A stretch of 64,000 bases of DNA from Amycolatopsis sp. A133 (GTDB taxonomy: Bacteria > Actinomycetota > Actinomycetes > Mycobacteriales > Pseudonocardiaceae), in the NCBI RefSeq assembly GCF_031082405.1, contig NZ_JAVHJU010000057.1, positions 62,001-126,000 of the forward strand. The letters are read 5' to 3'. Below, in pieces: positions 1 through 9,600 of this stretch (position 1 is its first letter; every line of letters starts with the position of its first letter). The notes under the pieces were generated by a model that was given only the letters and a program-made list of their open reading frames with translations, was not told the DNA's origin and searched no databases. The translations under genes were made by a program, and so were the position numbers.

Positions 1-119
1 AGATCGTAGCCGTGCCGCGGGCCGGACTCGAGCAACCCGAGCAAGGTGTGGGAAACCGACATTCTCCTGTCCCTCCTCGAACCCGGGAAGCCGGGCATGA
101 CGATCACTATACTGCAGGC

Positions 120-139
120 GTATACCTCGCGTGTATACC
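120..139. promoter_or_regulatory. Pair of GTATACC direct repeats upstream of the EAR gene
   Basis: GTATACC occurs at 120-126 and again at 133-139, 13 bases apart. GTATAC is itself palindromic, and a related TATAC lies just upstream near 108-112. The site lies over 100 bases before the first gene and could be a regulator site for it, or belong to a gene outside the window. The regulator is unknown and the motif is short enough to arise by chance. Confidence 0.25.
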
Positions 140-198
140 CTCGTGGCTTAGTGTCTTTCCGCAGTTCAGAGCCGTAATGCCGTCGGCTCGTTGACAAC

Positions 199-245
199 TT
201 ATCTAAGTTAAGCCACGCTGGCCGATGTCGGGTTAACTTAGTTAA
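199..245. promoter_or_regulatory. Twin TTAAC/GTTAA operators before the EAR gene
   Basis: Two similar dyads lie here. 233-245 reads TTAACTTAGTTAA, a perfect TTAAC-N3-GTTAA inverted repeat, and 199-211 reads TTATCTAAGTTAA, the same with one mismatch. Their centres are 34 bases apart, about three helical turns, so dimers could bind one face. A -35-like TTGACA lies at 191-196. The downstream copy runs into the AAGGAG ribosome-binding site (244-249), so a bound protein would block both transcription and ribosome access. No regulator gene is adjacent within the window. Confidence 0.5.
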
Positions 246-254
246 GGAGCTCCC

Positions 255-1385
255 GTGTCGATCACCGATCCGAACCCCCCGGGGACGAAGATCTTTTCGG
301 TCCACCAGCGTCTCGCCACGTCCGGCGCTCGGAGCGCGCACGTGTTCCGCGCCGATGACCGGTTGCACCTCGTTGTGCCGCAACTGGCCGAAGACGTGCC
401 CGGGCGGCCCGCCGACATGCAGGGCGGTAATGCCGACGTGGACGCCTTGCTCTACCGCTGGGAGGAGGGGCGATTCGCCGAGCACGACCGGCTGCCCAGC
501 CCGAGCGCGGAGGACGCGGTGAGCTTCCGCAGCGGCGGGGAGACCTACCTGGCCTTCGCCAACCTCCGGACCGGGAAGGGGCCTTACGAAACCGACGTCG
601 ACTCGCTCATCTACCGCGAGGAAGGCGGGAAGTGGATCCTCGACGAGACGCTGCCCACCTTCGGCGCCAAGCAGTGGCACCACTTCTCGATCGGCGACCG
701 CGAGTTCCTGGCCCTGGCCCAAGGCCTCGTGATCCCCGGCCGCACCCTCCCGCACCGGGGCCACGGGCGCTCGGTCGTCTTCGAGCGCGTCGACGGGCGG
801 TGGCAGGAGTTCCAGGTCCTGGGCGGGCGCATGGGGTACAACTGGGCCTCTTTCCGCGTCGGCGGACACGATTTCCTGGCTTATGCCGACCAGGTTTCGC
901 CCAGTGTGGTCTACCGCTGGGACGGCGATTCCTTCGTCCCCTACCAGACGTTCGGCGAACGGTTCGGCCGGAGTTTCCGGCACTTCTCGCACAACGGCGA
1001 GGAGTGGCTGGCGTTCGCGTGCATCACCGGCGAGTCGACGCTCCACCGGTGGAACGGCGAGCTCTTCGAGCCGCACCAGTCACTCGGCGGCCCCGGAGGC
1101 CGGGAGTTCGAACTGTTCCGGCACGGCGACGACCTGTACCTCGTCCGGGTCTGCTTCGTGGAGGGAATGCCTCCCACTCCGAAGACCGACCTGATGTCGC
1201 AGCTGTACCGGTGGAACAACGGCAAGTTCGAGGTGCTCGAAGAGTTCCCCACCTACGGGGGAACCGACGCGAGCTACTTCGAGGCCGGCGGCCGGAGCTT
1301 CCTGGTCGTCGCCAACAGCCTCACCCCGGACGTGCGGTTCCGCCAGGACAGCATCGTCTACGAACTCTCCCTCGACAACGCCTGA
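255..1385 (+). CDS. EAR/EPTP-repeat seven-bladed beta-propeller protein
   Basis: A 376-residue soluble protein with no signal peptide or membrane segment. It is made of seven repeats of about 50 residues. Each ends with a strand such as YLAFANL, FLALAQG, FLAYADQ, WLAFACI or FLVVANS, followed by a turn and a YRW-G-F element. That is the pattern of the EAR (epilepsy-associated, or EPTP) repeat, known from animal LGI1 and GPR98, where seven repeats form a propeller that binds protein partners. The GTG start at 255 follows AAGGAG by five bases. The next gene starts 25 bases downstream, so the two are probably co-transcribed. Seven repeats fit a closed propeller. The ligand is unknown, and calling it a protein-binding scaffold is inference. 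Confidence 0.8.
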   Translation: MSITDPNPPGTKIFSVHQRLATSGARSAHVFRADDRLHLVVPQLAEDVPGRPADMQGGNADVDALLYRWEEGRFAEHDRLPSPSAEDAVSFRSGGETYLAFANLRTGKGPYETDVDSLIYREEGGKWILDETLPTFGAKQWHHFSIGDREFLALAQGLVIPGRTLPHRGHGRSVVFERVDGRWQEFQVLGGRMGYNWASFRVGGHDFLAYADQVSPSVVYRWDGDSFVPYQTFGERFGRSFRHFSHNGEEWLAFACITGESTLHRWNGELFEPHQSLGGPGGREFELFRHGDDLYLVRVCFVEGMPPTPKTDLMSQLYRWNNGKFEVLEEFPTYGGTDASYFEAGGRSFLVVANSLTPDVRFRQDSIVYELSLDNA

Positions 1386-1410
1386 CTCCGGACCGGTAAA
1401 GGAAAATCCG

Positions 1411-2586
1411 ATGCGATACCAGCCCAACCCGCACTTCATGCGGCTGTTCGAACTGTTCACCTCCGCTCCGGACAGCATCGGCCGCACCCTGCAGCAGGAA
1501 CTGGGCCAAGCCCACTCCGACACGCCGATGCTGGTGGCGACGGGCACCGACCTCGTGCTGTTCCCGGGCAGCGGACGCCCGCCCACGGCGGTCGACTTCC
1601 GGAAGGGCACCCGGGGGTTCTTCGAGATCACCGCGGTCTCGCACCTCGGCCTCGCGATCCCGTACCTGGCCCGGCTGCGCGAACTCGACCACCCCGGCTG
1701 CAAGAACGACGCCCGGGAGCTCATCGCGCAGTGCCGCGTCGTCCAGGACTTCAACAGCGTCTCGTACTGGCGTGACGAAGTCGCGGCCGTCGCGTGGCGC
1801 GGGCACGAGGAGAAGATCACCGATCTCGTCGGCTACACCTGCGCCACCACCGCGGACTACCTGGAACGAGCGATCGAAAACCCGAAGCTCCTCGACTTCG
1901 CGTATTTGCGGGCGAACCTGCTCGAAGGCGATGGGCCGGACGCGATCCCGGTGTCGTTCAACAACATGATGGCGGCGACCTTCGCTCTCTCGGCGCTGGA
2001 CTCGATCCACCGGACCCTGAAGTGGCTCCACGAGCAGCCCATCGACTGGGCGCAGCTGATGGTGCTCGTCGTCGGCACGGCCGGACGCCCGAGCGCCGGC
2101 CTGACCTGGCAGACCAACAACGTGTGCTCGCTGCTCCACGAAGCGTCCGGCCGGAAGCTCGACCCGGCCCGGCTGATCATCGCCCCGGCGGCGCCGACCA
2201 TCGACCTCGACGAGCTCGCCGACGGCGAGGCCGGCGCCCGGATCGAGTCGCGGTACCGCAGCTTCTGGTACAGCGCCCTGTCCTCGGTGGAGATGAGCCG
2301 TCTCATGTGGCCGGACTACCCGGCCTTCGAAAAGAGGATCGACCGGGCGCCCGTGGTCGACGACGACACCGAGGTGGTCACCGCCATGCCGATCGTCCGG
2401 TCGGTCGACGACAAGCGGGCGATCGTGACCCGCCTCCGCTACGTCATGGAAGACCCGGCCGCGCAGATCGCGACCGCCGGTATGCAGTTCGTGCTCGATC
2501 AGTTGAGCGCCAACGGGAACCGGCCCGAACTCGTCGAGCTGCCCGGCTTCACCGACACCACCTACCCGGCCGGTTCGCGGGGGTGA
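1411..2586 (+). CDS. DUF5624-like protein
   Basis: A 391-residue soluble protein. The conserved-looking stretches PMLVATGTDLVLFPG near residue 40, MMAATFALSALDSIHRTLKWL near 175, GTAGRPSAGLTW near 220 and a late TRLRYVMEDP element resemble DUF5624 proteins as I remember them. This was not searched. No catalytic motif can be named. The start lies 25 bases after the EAR-repeat gene with AAAGGAA upstream, so the pair is likely one transcript under the twin operators. A family of unknown function next to a propeller scaffold suggests an enzyme with its binding partner, which is inference only. Confidence 0.6.
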   Translation: MRYQPNPHFMRLFELFTSAPDSIGRTLQQELGQAHSDTPMLVATGTDLVLFPGSGRPPTAVDFRKGTRGFFEITAVSHLGLAIPYLARLRELDHPGCKNDARELIAQCRVVQDFNSVSYWRDEVAAVAWRGHEEKITDLVGYTCATTADYLERAIENPKLLDFAYLRANLLEGDGPDAIPVSFNNMMAATFALSALDSIHRTLKWLHEQPIDWAQLMVLVVGTAGRPSAGLTWQTNNVCSLLHEASGRKLDPARLIIAPAAPTIDLDELADGEAGARIESRYRSFWYSALSSVEMSRLMWPDYPAFEKRIDRAPVVDDDTEVVTAMPIVRSVDDKRAIVTRLRYVMEDPAAQIATAGMQFVLDQLSANGNRPELVELPGFTDTTYPAGSRG

Positions 2587-2881
2587 GAGCGCTGGGGTGA
2601 CGTTGCGGAACACCCCGGACCGCCCGGCGAAGGCGCCGGCGACCGGTGGCCGGCCCCCGGACTCCGCGAAAGCGGCGGCAAGGTGCTGACCGGGGTGCTG
2701 GACGGCCGCGTCGGATTTCGCGGTGATCTTTGCGGCCCGGTCGCGAAACCGTGGCGGCGCCGGTTCCGGAAAATCGACTCGGCGCCGATAACTCTGACGG
2801 ACCGGCAGCCCGAACGGCCTCCGCCTGAGTGAAAGGCCACCGCAGGGGGTCCGCCGGGCCGTTTCGGTGAGTACTCTCGCC

Positions 2882-3778
2882 ATGATGGGACGGTTCGCGG
2901 GGTGGCTCAAGAACAACGCGGACGGCTTTTTTGCGCTGTTGATCGCGGCGACGGTCGGGCTACTCGGGGTGCTCGACGTGCTGGGCACCGGTGAGATCAA
3001 CGCGGCCATTCTGCTCACCCTCGCGCTGCTGGCGGCGACGTTGCTGCGCGACCGGAAAACGGCTTCCAACGCGCTGGCCGACCTGTCCGCCGTGCGGCTG
3101 GTCAACGGCCCCGAAGTCGGCAGGGTGCACGCCGAAGCCCACCACGAGACCGAGCAGTGGATGTTCAAGGGCGGCACCGGCACCTACCTGCGAGCGGTGA
3201 CGCTCAAGGAATGCGTCGAAAGCGCGCGCCGGGCGAAACGCCCGCTGCGCGTGCAGATCGAGATCATCGATCCGGCCAACGAATCGCTGTGCAACGAATA
3301 CGCCCAGTACCGGTCGTCCTTGGCGCCGGGGCCGGACCGGACCGGCGAGACGTGGACCCTGGACCGCACCCGCAAGGAGTCCTTCGCGACGATCCTGGCC
3401 GCGTGCTGGTACCGGCAGCGGTTCGCCTTCCTCAAGATCGAGGTGGGCCTGTCCAAGGTGATGACGACGTTCCGCTGGGACATCTCCTCGGTCTGGGTGA
3501 TCATGACGCAGGAGGACCCGTCGGCGCCCGCCATCCTGTTCGAGAAGGGCAGGCCGCACTACCGCGCGTACAGCAGGGAGCTGGTGGCCAGCTTCGAACA
3601 GACGCGGCACGTCGACATCGCGCGGGCCAAGGAGCTGCGGTTGTCGGACGAGCCGACGGTGGAGGAGGCGCGCAAGCTGTTCGCCCTGCTGGACCTGGAC
3701 CTGCCCGGCTCGTTCACCGATCGGGACGTCACCGACCTCGTGCGCCGGGCGCTGCGGCCGAAGAACCCTTACTGGTGA
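2882..3778 (+). CDS. Two-TM membrane protein with a cytoplasmic domain of unknown function
   Basis: About 298 residues. Two hydrophobic helices (roughly residues 12-32 and 41-58) are joined by a short loop and followed by about 230 soluble residues. That domain contains an RVQIEIIDPANESLCNEY stretch, and its spacing is loosely like phospholipase-D-type domains, but no HKD motif is present. ATG codons at 2882 and 2885 lack a good ribosome-binding site; an in-frame GTG lies at 2867. TACTCT at 2873-2878 could be the -10 of a leaderless transcript. The cupin-like gene starts eight bases after the stop. Architecture and position beside a TIR-STAND gene recall two-TM effectors of immune systems, but function is unknown. 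Confidence 0.7.
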   Translation: MMGRFAGWLKNNADGFFALLIAATVGLLGVLDVLGTGEINAAILLTLALLAATLLRDRKTASNALADLSAVRLVNGPEVGRVHAEAHHETEQWMFKGGTGTYLRAVTLKECVESARRAKRPLRVQIEIIDPANESLCNEYAQYRSSLAPGPDRTGETWTLDRTRKESFATILAACWYRQRFAFLKIEVGLSKVMTTFRWDISSVWVIMTQEDPSAPAILFEKGRPHYRAYSRELVASFEQTRHVDIARAKELRLSDEPTVEEARKLFALLDLDLPGSFTDRDVTDLVRRALRPKNPYW

Positions 3779-3785
3779 GGCGAGG

Positions 3786-4472
3786 ATGTACGAGACGATC
3801 CACCGAGCGCTCGTGAGCGGGGAGGCCGGGACCGTGGTCCCGCGCTGGATCGCCGGCGTGCTCGGTGAAGTGGTGCGGGGCCGCACCGACCTCAGGGCGG
3901 TCCGGCACCCGCTCGGTTTTGTGTGCCTGCCCGTGGAGCGCACCGGTGAGCGGGGAATCTGCCTGCACGTCTGGAGCGAAAACCTGGCGCACGCGCGCCC
4001 GACGACGTCGTCGACGCACGCGCACAGCTGGGACCTGATCAGCTACGTCCTCTACGGGACCTTGCGCAACGATCTCGTCGCGGTGACCGACGCGCCGGAC
4101 GGGCCGACGCACCGGATCTGCGAGATCGGCAGCAGCGAGCACGGCGACGAGATCCGGCGGACGTCCAGGCTCGTCCGCCGCGAACGCCGTTCGAGCGAGC
4201 TGCACCGGCAGGGTGCCGTCTACACGCTCGCCGCCGGGGTGTTCCACGAGACCGTGGCGCGGGGCGAGGTCGCCACGATCGCGCTGGGGAGCGGCCGGCC
4301 GGGGGCCGTCGACCTGTCGGTCGGCGCGGTCAACACCGGCACCCACCGCACGACCCGGCAGCTCTGCGACCGCGAGGAGACGGCGCTCGTCGCCGCGATG
4401 GTCGTCGAGCGGCTCGGCCGGGTTCCCGAACCGCGTCCCCGGGAGGACCTATGCGAGCGAGGAAGGCCCTGA
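3786..4472 (+). CDS. Cupin-like metalloprotein
   Basis: A 228-residue soluble protein. THAHSWDLISYVLYGTL near residue 78 carries the His-X-His and trailing strand of cupin motif 1, and AAGVFHETV near residue 155 supplies the third metal-ligand histidine of motif 2. Cupins of this kind are usually small-molecule dioxygenases, isomerases or sensors, and the substrate cannot be told. It sits between the two-TM gene (eight-base gap) and the phosphatase gene (22-base overlap), so all three are likely translated together. The last 20 residues, rich in Arg and Glu, run through the overlap. Confidence 0.7.
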   Translation: MYETIHRALVSGEAGTVVPRWIAGVLGEVVRGRTDLRAVRHPLGFVCLPVERTGERGICLHVWSENLAHARPTTSSTHAHSWDLISYVLYGTLRNDLVAVTDAPDGPTHRICEIGSSEHGDEIRRTSRLVRRERRSSELHRQGAVYTLAAGVFHETVARGEVATIALGSGRPGAVDLSVGAVNTGTHRTTRQLCDREETALVAAMVVERLGRVPEPRPREDLCERGRP

Positions 4473-5443
4473 GCACGCCGGTGGATCTCGACCACGCCCG
4501 CGCCGTCGCGCTGCGGGCGGCGGAAGAGGCGGGCGCGCTGCTGTTCGCGGGGGCGAAGGGAGCGGTGGGGGTCCGCACCAAGAGCACGACCGGCGACGTC
4601 GTGACGGATCTCGACCTCGCCGCGGAGGCCCTGATCGTGCGGCACATCCGGGCCGCCTTCCCCCGGCACCGGATCATCGCCGAAGAGGCGGGCCTGCTCG
4701 ACGCGGGCGACGACTCGTGGGCCTGGCTGGTCGATCCGCTCGACGGCACCAACAACGTCGCCATCGGCCTGAGCGACTACGTCGTCGGCATCGCCTTGTG
4801 CCAGGCCGGGACGCCGGTGTTCGGCGTCGTGCACGACCCGGTGCGGGGACAGAGCTGGTCGGCGATCCGCGGCCGGGGCACGTGGGGACCGGCGGGCGCG
4901 CTGACGCGGGCGCCCTACCGGAAGCCGGCGCACGGCCCGGTGCTGGCCTGGGCCCAGGGCTACGAAGTCGGCCGGGACGACGTCGTCGCGCGCGGGTTGC
5001 GCGTGCTGCTCGAGTCCAGCTCACGCCGGGTGCTGCGCCTGTGGGCCCCGCTGCTGGCCTGGGTGCTGCTCGCCCGCGGCGACATCGACGGGTTCGTCGG
5101 CTACCGGGCCGAAGCCGTCGACCTGCCGGCCGGCAGCTTGATCGCGCGGGAAGCGGGCCTCGTCGTGCACGGCTTCGACGGCGCCCCGTTCGACGAGCGC
5201 ATCGGCCGTGCCCACGACCGCAGCTTCGTGGCCGGGCACCCGGAGGCCATTCCCGGCCTGCTCGAGCTGGTCCGGGCCGCCGGACGGGTCACGGTGACCG
5301 GTCTACCGGGTGAGCCGGAGCGCGGCGACGCTCATGACCAGAGCCAGGACGGCCAGGCCGAAACCGTTGCGCACGAAACGGCCCATCGGCACCCGAAGTT
5401 CGTGCCGGCGGCACGATTCCAGGCAGAGCAAAGTCGCCAGTGA
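4451..5443 (+). CDS. Inositol monophosphatase / CysQ-family phosphatase
   Basis: Shows the metal-dependent phosphatase motifs IIAEEAG near residue 74 and DPLDGTNN near residue 95, which bind two or three Mg ions. The third motif is AVDLPAG where most members have WDxxAG; the Asp is kept. Relatives hydrolyse inositol phosphates or 3'-phosphoadenosine 5'-phosphate. GGGAGGAC precedes the ATG, and the start overlaps the cupin-like gene. The fold should end near residue 283. The frame stays open for about 45 more codons, which lie antisense to the last 141 bases of the convergent permease gene, so the tail is probably unstructured. In context the substrate may be a nucleotide-like small molecule; this is inference. 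Confidence 0.8.
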   Translation: MRARKALSTPVDLDHARAVALRAAEEAGALLFAGAKGAVGVRTKSTTGDVVTDLDLAAEALIVRHIRAAFPRHRIIAEEAGLLDAGDDSWAWLVDPLDGTNNVAIGLSDYVVGIALCQAGTPVFGVVHDPVRGQSWSAIRGRGTWGPAGALTRAPYRKPAHGPVLAWAQGYEVGRDDVVARGLRVLLESSSRRVLRLWAPLLAWVLLARGDIDGFVGYRAEAVDLPAGSLIAREAGLVVHGFDGAPFDERIGRAHDRSFVAGHPEAIPGLLELVRAAGRVTVTGLPGEPERGDAHDQSQDGQAETVAHETAHRHPKFVPAARFQAEQSRQ

Positions 5444-6514
5444 CGCCCACGGCGTGACGATCGGCCCCACGTTGGTCCCGATCAGCAGCGCCAGCAGCTG
5501 GTCGCCGTTGCCCGGTGGCACCACGGCTTCGCCCGCCGTGTACGCGGGGAGGTTGTTGACCACATTGGACAGGGCGGCACCCGCCGCGGCCGCCCGGAAC
5601 TCGCCGAGCCCGCCGCCGTCCGAGCCGATGAGCCCGGTCATGAGCTCCGACAGCCCGTACCGGCTCAGGGTGGGGACGACGAGGAACAGGCCGGTCACGA
5701 ACACCAGCAGCTGCCACGGGATCAGGCTCAGCCGCAGTTTCGCCCGGTCGAGCACGGCGAACGCGAGGACGACGACGGCGGCCGCGACCGCGGCGGCGTA
5801 GCCGATTTCGTCCCGGATGAACGGGATGGCCAGGATGAACAGCAGGCAGGCCGCGCCGGCGACCCGGAAGAGCACCCGGCTGCGGGCCCCGTCCAGCTCG
5901 ACCGGTGGCGGTGGCAGGTACCGGTCACCACCGCGTCGGCCCCGGCGCCAGTAGCACACCCAGAGGAACACCATCGTGGCGGCGACCGAGGCCAGCTGGG
6001 GTGCCCACATGCGGGCGGCGAACGCCGGTGCGGCGAGCGCGACCCGGTCCGCCGCGAGCAGGTTCGTGAGGTTGGAGACCGGCAGCAGCAGGCTGGCGGT
6101 GTTGGCCAGCCAGAGCGTGGTCATGGCCAGCGGCAGCGCGGCGATCTTGGCCTTCGGCGCCAGCGCCAGGAAGACCGGCGTGAGCAGGACGGCGGTCGTG
6201 TCGAGGTTGAGCACCACGGTGGTCACCGTCGCGAACGCCACGCAGAGCAGGAAGAGGGCCGGGTAGTTGCCTTGGCCGATGCGGGCGAGACGGGCCGCGA
6301 TCGCGTCGAAGACCTGGGCGTGCCTGGCCAGCGTCGCCAGCACGATCACGCTGCCGAGGAACAGCAGCAGCGGCGCGATCCGGCTCATGCTGGCCTTCGC
6401 CTCGGCCACCGGAAGCAGGCCGGTGAGCACGCACAGCACGCCCGCCACCAGCAGGCCGATCCGGATCCAGTCGAGTACGCCCGGTTTCGCCAGGAGAGTA
6501 CGCAGCCGAGTCAT
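5303..6514 (-). CDS. ArsB/NhaD-superfamily anion permease
   Basis: A 403-residue integral membrane protein with about ten to twelve hydrophobic helices. Two pseudo-repeated re-entrant motifs typical of the ion-transporter superfamily are visible: LNLDTTAVLLTP with NTASLLLPVSNLTNL in the first half, and LSNVVNNLPAY with GTNVGPIVTPW in the second. ArsB exports arsenite, while other members carry organic anions or exchange Na+/H+. No ars regulator or reductase is nearby, so the ion is unknown. The start at 6514 has GCAGG nine bases upstream; ATG at 6523 is an alternative. It diverges from the TIR gene and converges with the phosphatase gene, overlapping its end. Confidence 0.8.
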   Translation of the reverse strand: MTRLRTLLAKPGVLDWIRIGLLVAGVLCVLTGLLPVAEAKASMSRIAPLLLFLGSVIVLATLARHAQVFDAIAARLARIGQGNYPALFLLCVAFATVTTVVLNLDTTAVLLTPVFLALAPKAKIAALPLAMTTLWLANTASLLLPVSNLTNLLAADRVALAAPAFAARMWAPQLASVAATMVFLWVCYWRRGRRGGDRYLPPPPVELDGARSRVLFRVAGAACLLFILAIPFIRDEIGYAAAVAAAVVVLAFAVLDRAKLRLSLIPWQLLVFVTGLFLVVPTLSRYGLSELMTGLIGSDGGGLGEFRAAAAGAALSNVVNNLPAYTAGEAVVPPGNGDQLLALLIGTNVGPIVTPWASLATLLCLESCRRHELRVPMGRFVRNGFGLAVLALVMSVAALRLTR

Positions 6515-6605
6515 GGGGCACATCCTGCCGGGTGCCCCGGCCGCCCCTGACGGGTGGTCATTTCCGGTGACCCGAATGGCGCAGCACAACTGCACCGTCA
6601 GGCGG

Positions 6606-6611
6606 GATAAT
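6606..6611 (+). promoter_or_regulatory. Possible leaderless -10 element of the TIR-STAND gene
   Basis: GATAAT lies six bases before the ATG at 6618, which would place the transcription start at or next to the start codon. No ribosome-binding site precedes that ATG, as expected of a leaderless mRNA, common in actinobacteria. No clear -35 box is seen 16-18 bases upstream. Confidence 0.35.
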
Positions 6612-6617
6612 CGGGAC

Positions 6618-9600
6618 ATGACGTGGCGAGGCGGGCGGAGGGACGAAGACTCCCCGATCGATTTCTTCCTCAGTTATTCGCCTGCCGACGAGCGCTGGGC
6701 GTCCTGGATTGCCTGGCAACTGGAAGCGGCCGGGCACCGCACCTTGATCCAGGCCTGGGATTTCGTGCCGGGAACCAATTTCATCGACTTCATGGATCGC
6801 GGAATCAGGGATGCCGCCGTGGTGGTCGCGGTGTTGTCGCGCAACTATTTGAAATCGCGTTACGGAACGATGGAATGGCAGGCGGCGCTGCGCACCGATC
6901 CCGGAAAGCTCGTCACGGTCCGGATCGAGGACTGCCCGCTCGACGGGCTGCTCGGCACGATCACCTACCTGGACCTGCTCGACATCGACGACGCCGCCGC
7001 GGCGCAGGCGGTCCTGCTCGGCCAGCTGCGCCACCTGCTCGCGGGCCGGGCGAAGCCGTCGACCGAGCCCGGCTTCCCCGCCCACCGGCCGGGTCCGGGG
7101 GAGGTGCTCCACCACCGGGAGCCCGAGCAGCAGGTGAACCGCGAGCCGGCCCGCACCCGGCGCGCGCCGGTGGCCGAGCCGGTGTACCCGCCGGCCGGCG
7201 CCGCCGCGCCGCCCCGGCACGACGGCGTTTCCGTGCTGCACGTGCCCGGTCCCCGGTTCGGCCGGGGCACCGTCGCCGCCGGCGAGCCGATCGCCGCGCG
7301 GGACCTGCAGGCCCGGATCCGCGCCAACGTCAGCAGGCTCACCGACGCCGGGGTGCCGGAGCCGGACCTGATCGTGGTGAGCGGCGACCTGACGGAGTCG
7401 GCGCGGCCCCGCCAGGTGGACGAGGCACTGAGCTTCCTGACCGGGCTGCGGGTGCTGCTGGGGCTCGAACCGCACCGGATGATCATCGTGCCGGGCGGGC
7501 GGGACGTCTCCAAGGCCGCCTGCCTGTCGTACTTCGCGCACTGCGAGTCGCGCGACCGTGTTCCCCAGGAACCGTTCTTCCCCAAGCTGGAGCACTACGC
7601 CGAGCTGTTCGCGGAGCTCTACCAGGGGCTCGACGGGCCGGTCTTCGACGTCGCCCAGCCCTGGACGCTCTTCGCCGTGCCGGAGCTGCGGGTGGCCGTC
7701 GCGGCGATGAACTCGACGATGGCGATGAGCCACCGCCCCGAGGACGACTACGGCTGGATCGGCGAAGCGCAGGCCGCGTGGTTCGCCGAACGCATGCGGC
7801 CCTTCGAGGAGTCGGGCTGGCTGCGGATGGGCGTGCTCCGGCACGACCCCACCCCCGGGGGCCGGCTGGCGGGCCCCGATCCCGTGCTGCTGCGCGACGC
7901 CGGGCAGTTCGACGGCCTGCTCGGTTCCCACCTCAACTTCGTGCTGCACGGGCCGGGCGCGGCGGGCGCGCCGGTCGACTTCCTGGACTCCGGCCTGCCC
8001 GCCGTGTCGCCCGCCGGCACCGGCCGCGACGAGATCGTCCAGGTGCGCGCGGAGGGGCTTCGGCGCTTCTCGGCCTACGACGAAAGCCCCGGCGCGGAGA
8101 ACCTCGTTCCGCGCACGTGGCACGCGGTAGGCGGCGTTTTCACCCAGCGGGCCGCCGAATTTCCGGAGCTGGCCGGGGACCTTCCCGAGGCGGAGCCGCA
8201 GCGGGCGAGCGATCCGCACAGCCGCCTGCTCGACCGCGTCGCGGAGGTCTGCGCGACCCGGCACGAGGGTGCGAAGATCCGCCGCGTCGAGGCGAAGCCG
8301 CCGCACCTGCTGGTGACCCGGCAGGAGGAAGGCTTCACACCGCAGTGGCGGGTCGGCGCCTACGTCGGCGAGCTGACCCGCGAGGTCGTCGAGAACTTCC
8401 TCGCCCACGACCCCGGCCACGGGTCCGAGCTGGTCTACCAGGGCACGGCGCCGCCGCCGTCCCTGCGCGAGGAGGCCGCGCGCCGGGGCGTCCGGCTGCG
8501 CAGCTTCACCGAGTTCCAGGGCCTGCTCGACCTCGACAGCTACCTCGCGAAACAGACCGTGCGGCTGCACTCCGACCGCCGGTACCCGCCCGATCTGTAC
8601 GTGCCGCAACGGTTCCGCGAGCTCGACCGCCACGAGCAGAACGTCCGGGACGACCTCGCCGAGGAGGTCGTGCACCTGGTCACCGGGGATCACGCGAGGT
8701 TCGTGCTCGTGCTCGGCGACTTCGGCCGCGGCAAGACGTTCGTGCTGCGCGAGGTGACCCGGCGGCTGACCGAGCGGGCGCCCGGCCTGATCCCGATCCT
8801 CATCGAGCTGCGCGAACTCGACAAGGCGCACTCCGTCGACGGGCTGGTCGCGGCCCACCTGGCGAACCACGGCGAAGAGCTGATCGACCTCAAGGCGTTC
8901 CACTACATGCTGCGCGAAGGCCGGATCGTGCTGCTGTTCGACGGCTTCGACGAGCTGGTCACCCGGGTCGCTTACGACCGCGCCGCCGACCACCTCGAAA
9001 CGCTGCTGCACGCCGCGCAGGACAAGGCGAAGATCATCGTCGCCAGCCGGACCCAGCACTTCAAGTCCCACGCGCAGGTGTTCACCGCGCTCGGCGAGCG
9101 GGTGGGGCTGATGCCGCACCGGCGGATCCTCGGGGTCGAGGACTTCACCCCGGCCCAGATCCGGTCGTACCTCGTCAACCGCTACGCCGGCGACGAACGG
9201 AAGGCAGACGCCCGGCTGGCACTGATCAGCGGCGTCCAGGACCTGCTCGGCCTGTCGAAGAACCCGCGCATGCTGAGCTTCATCGCGGACCTGGACGAGG
9301 ACCGGGTCCGGGCGGCCGTGCGCGCCCAGCACACCCTCAGCCCCGCCGCGCTGTACCGCGAAATCCTGCAGTTCTGGCTCGGCCACGAAGCCGACCGGGC
9401 CGGTGGCGGCCCGGGCGCGGCCGGCGGGCTGGGGCTCGACGACCTCTGGCTGGCGGTGACGACCCTCGCCCTGCGCCTGTGGGAGTCCGGCGAAGCCTAC
9501 GTGCCGCTGGCGGAGCTCACCGAGGTCGCCGACGCGCTGGCGGGCCTGGCCGGCGGCCGCCTGTCCCGGCACCAGACCGCGCACGCGATGGGGTCCGGCA

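Noticed and set aside
12..194. 60-codon frame at the window start
   Set aside because: No ribosome-binding site or homology, and it overlaps the repeat and promoter-like sequences.
632..1399. Long Arg/Pro-rich frame inside the EAR gene
   Set aside because: Shadow frame of a GC-rich gene. It has no domain, and the EAR frame has seven clear repeats and a ribosome-binding site.
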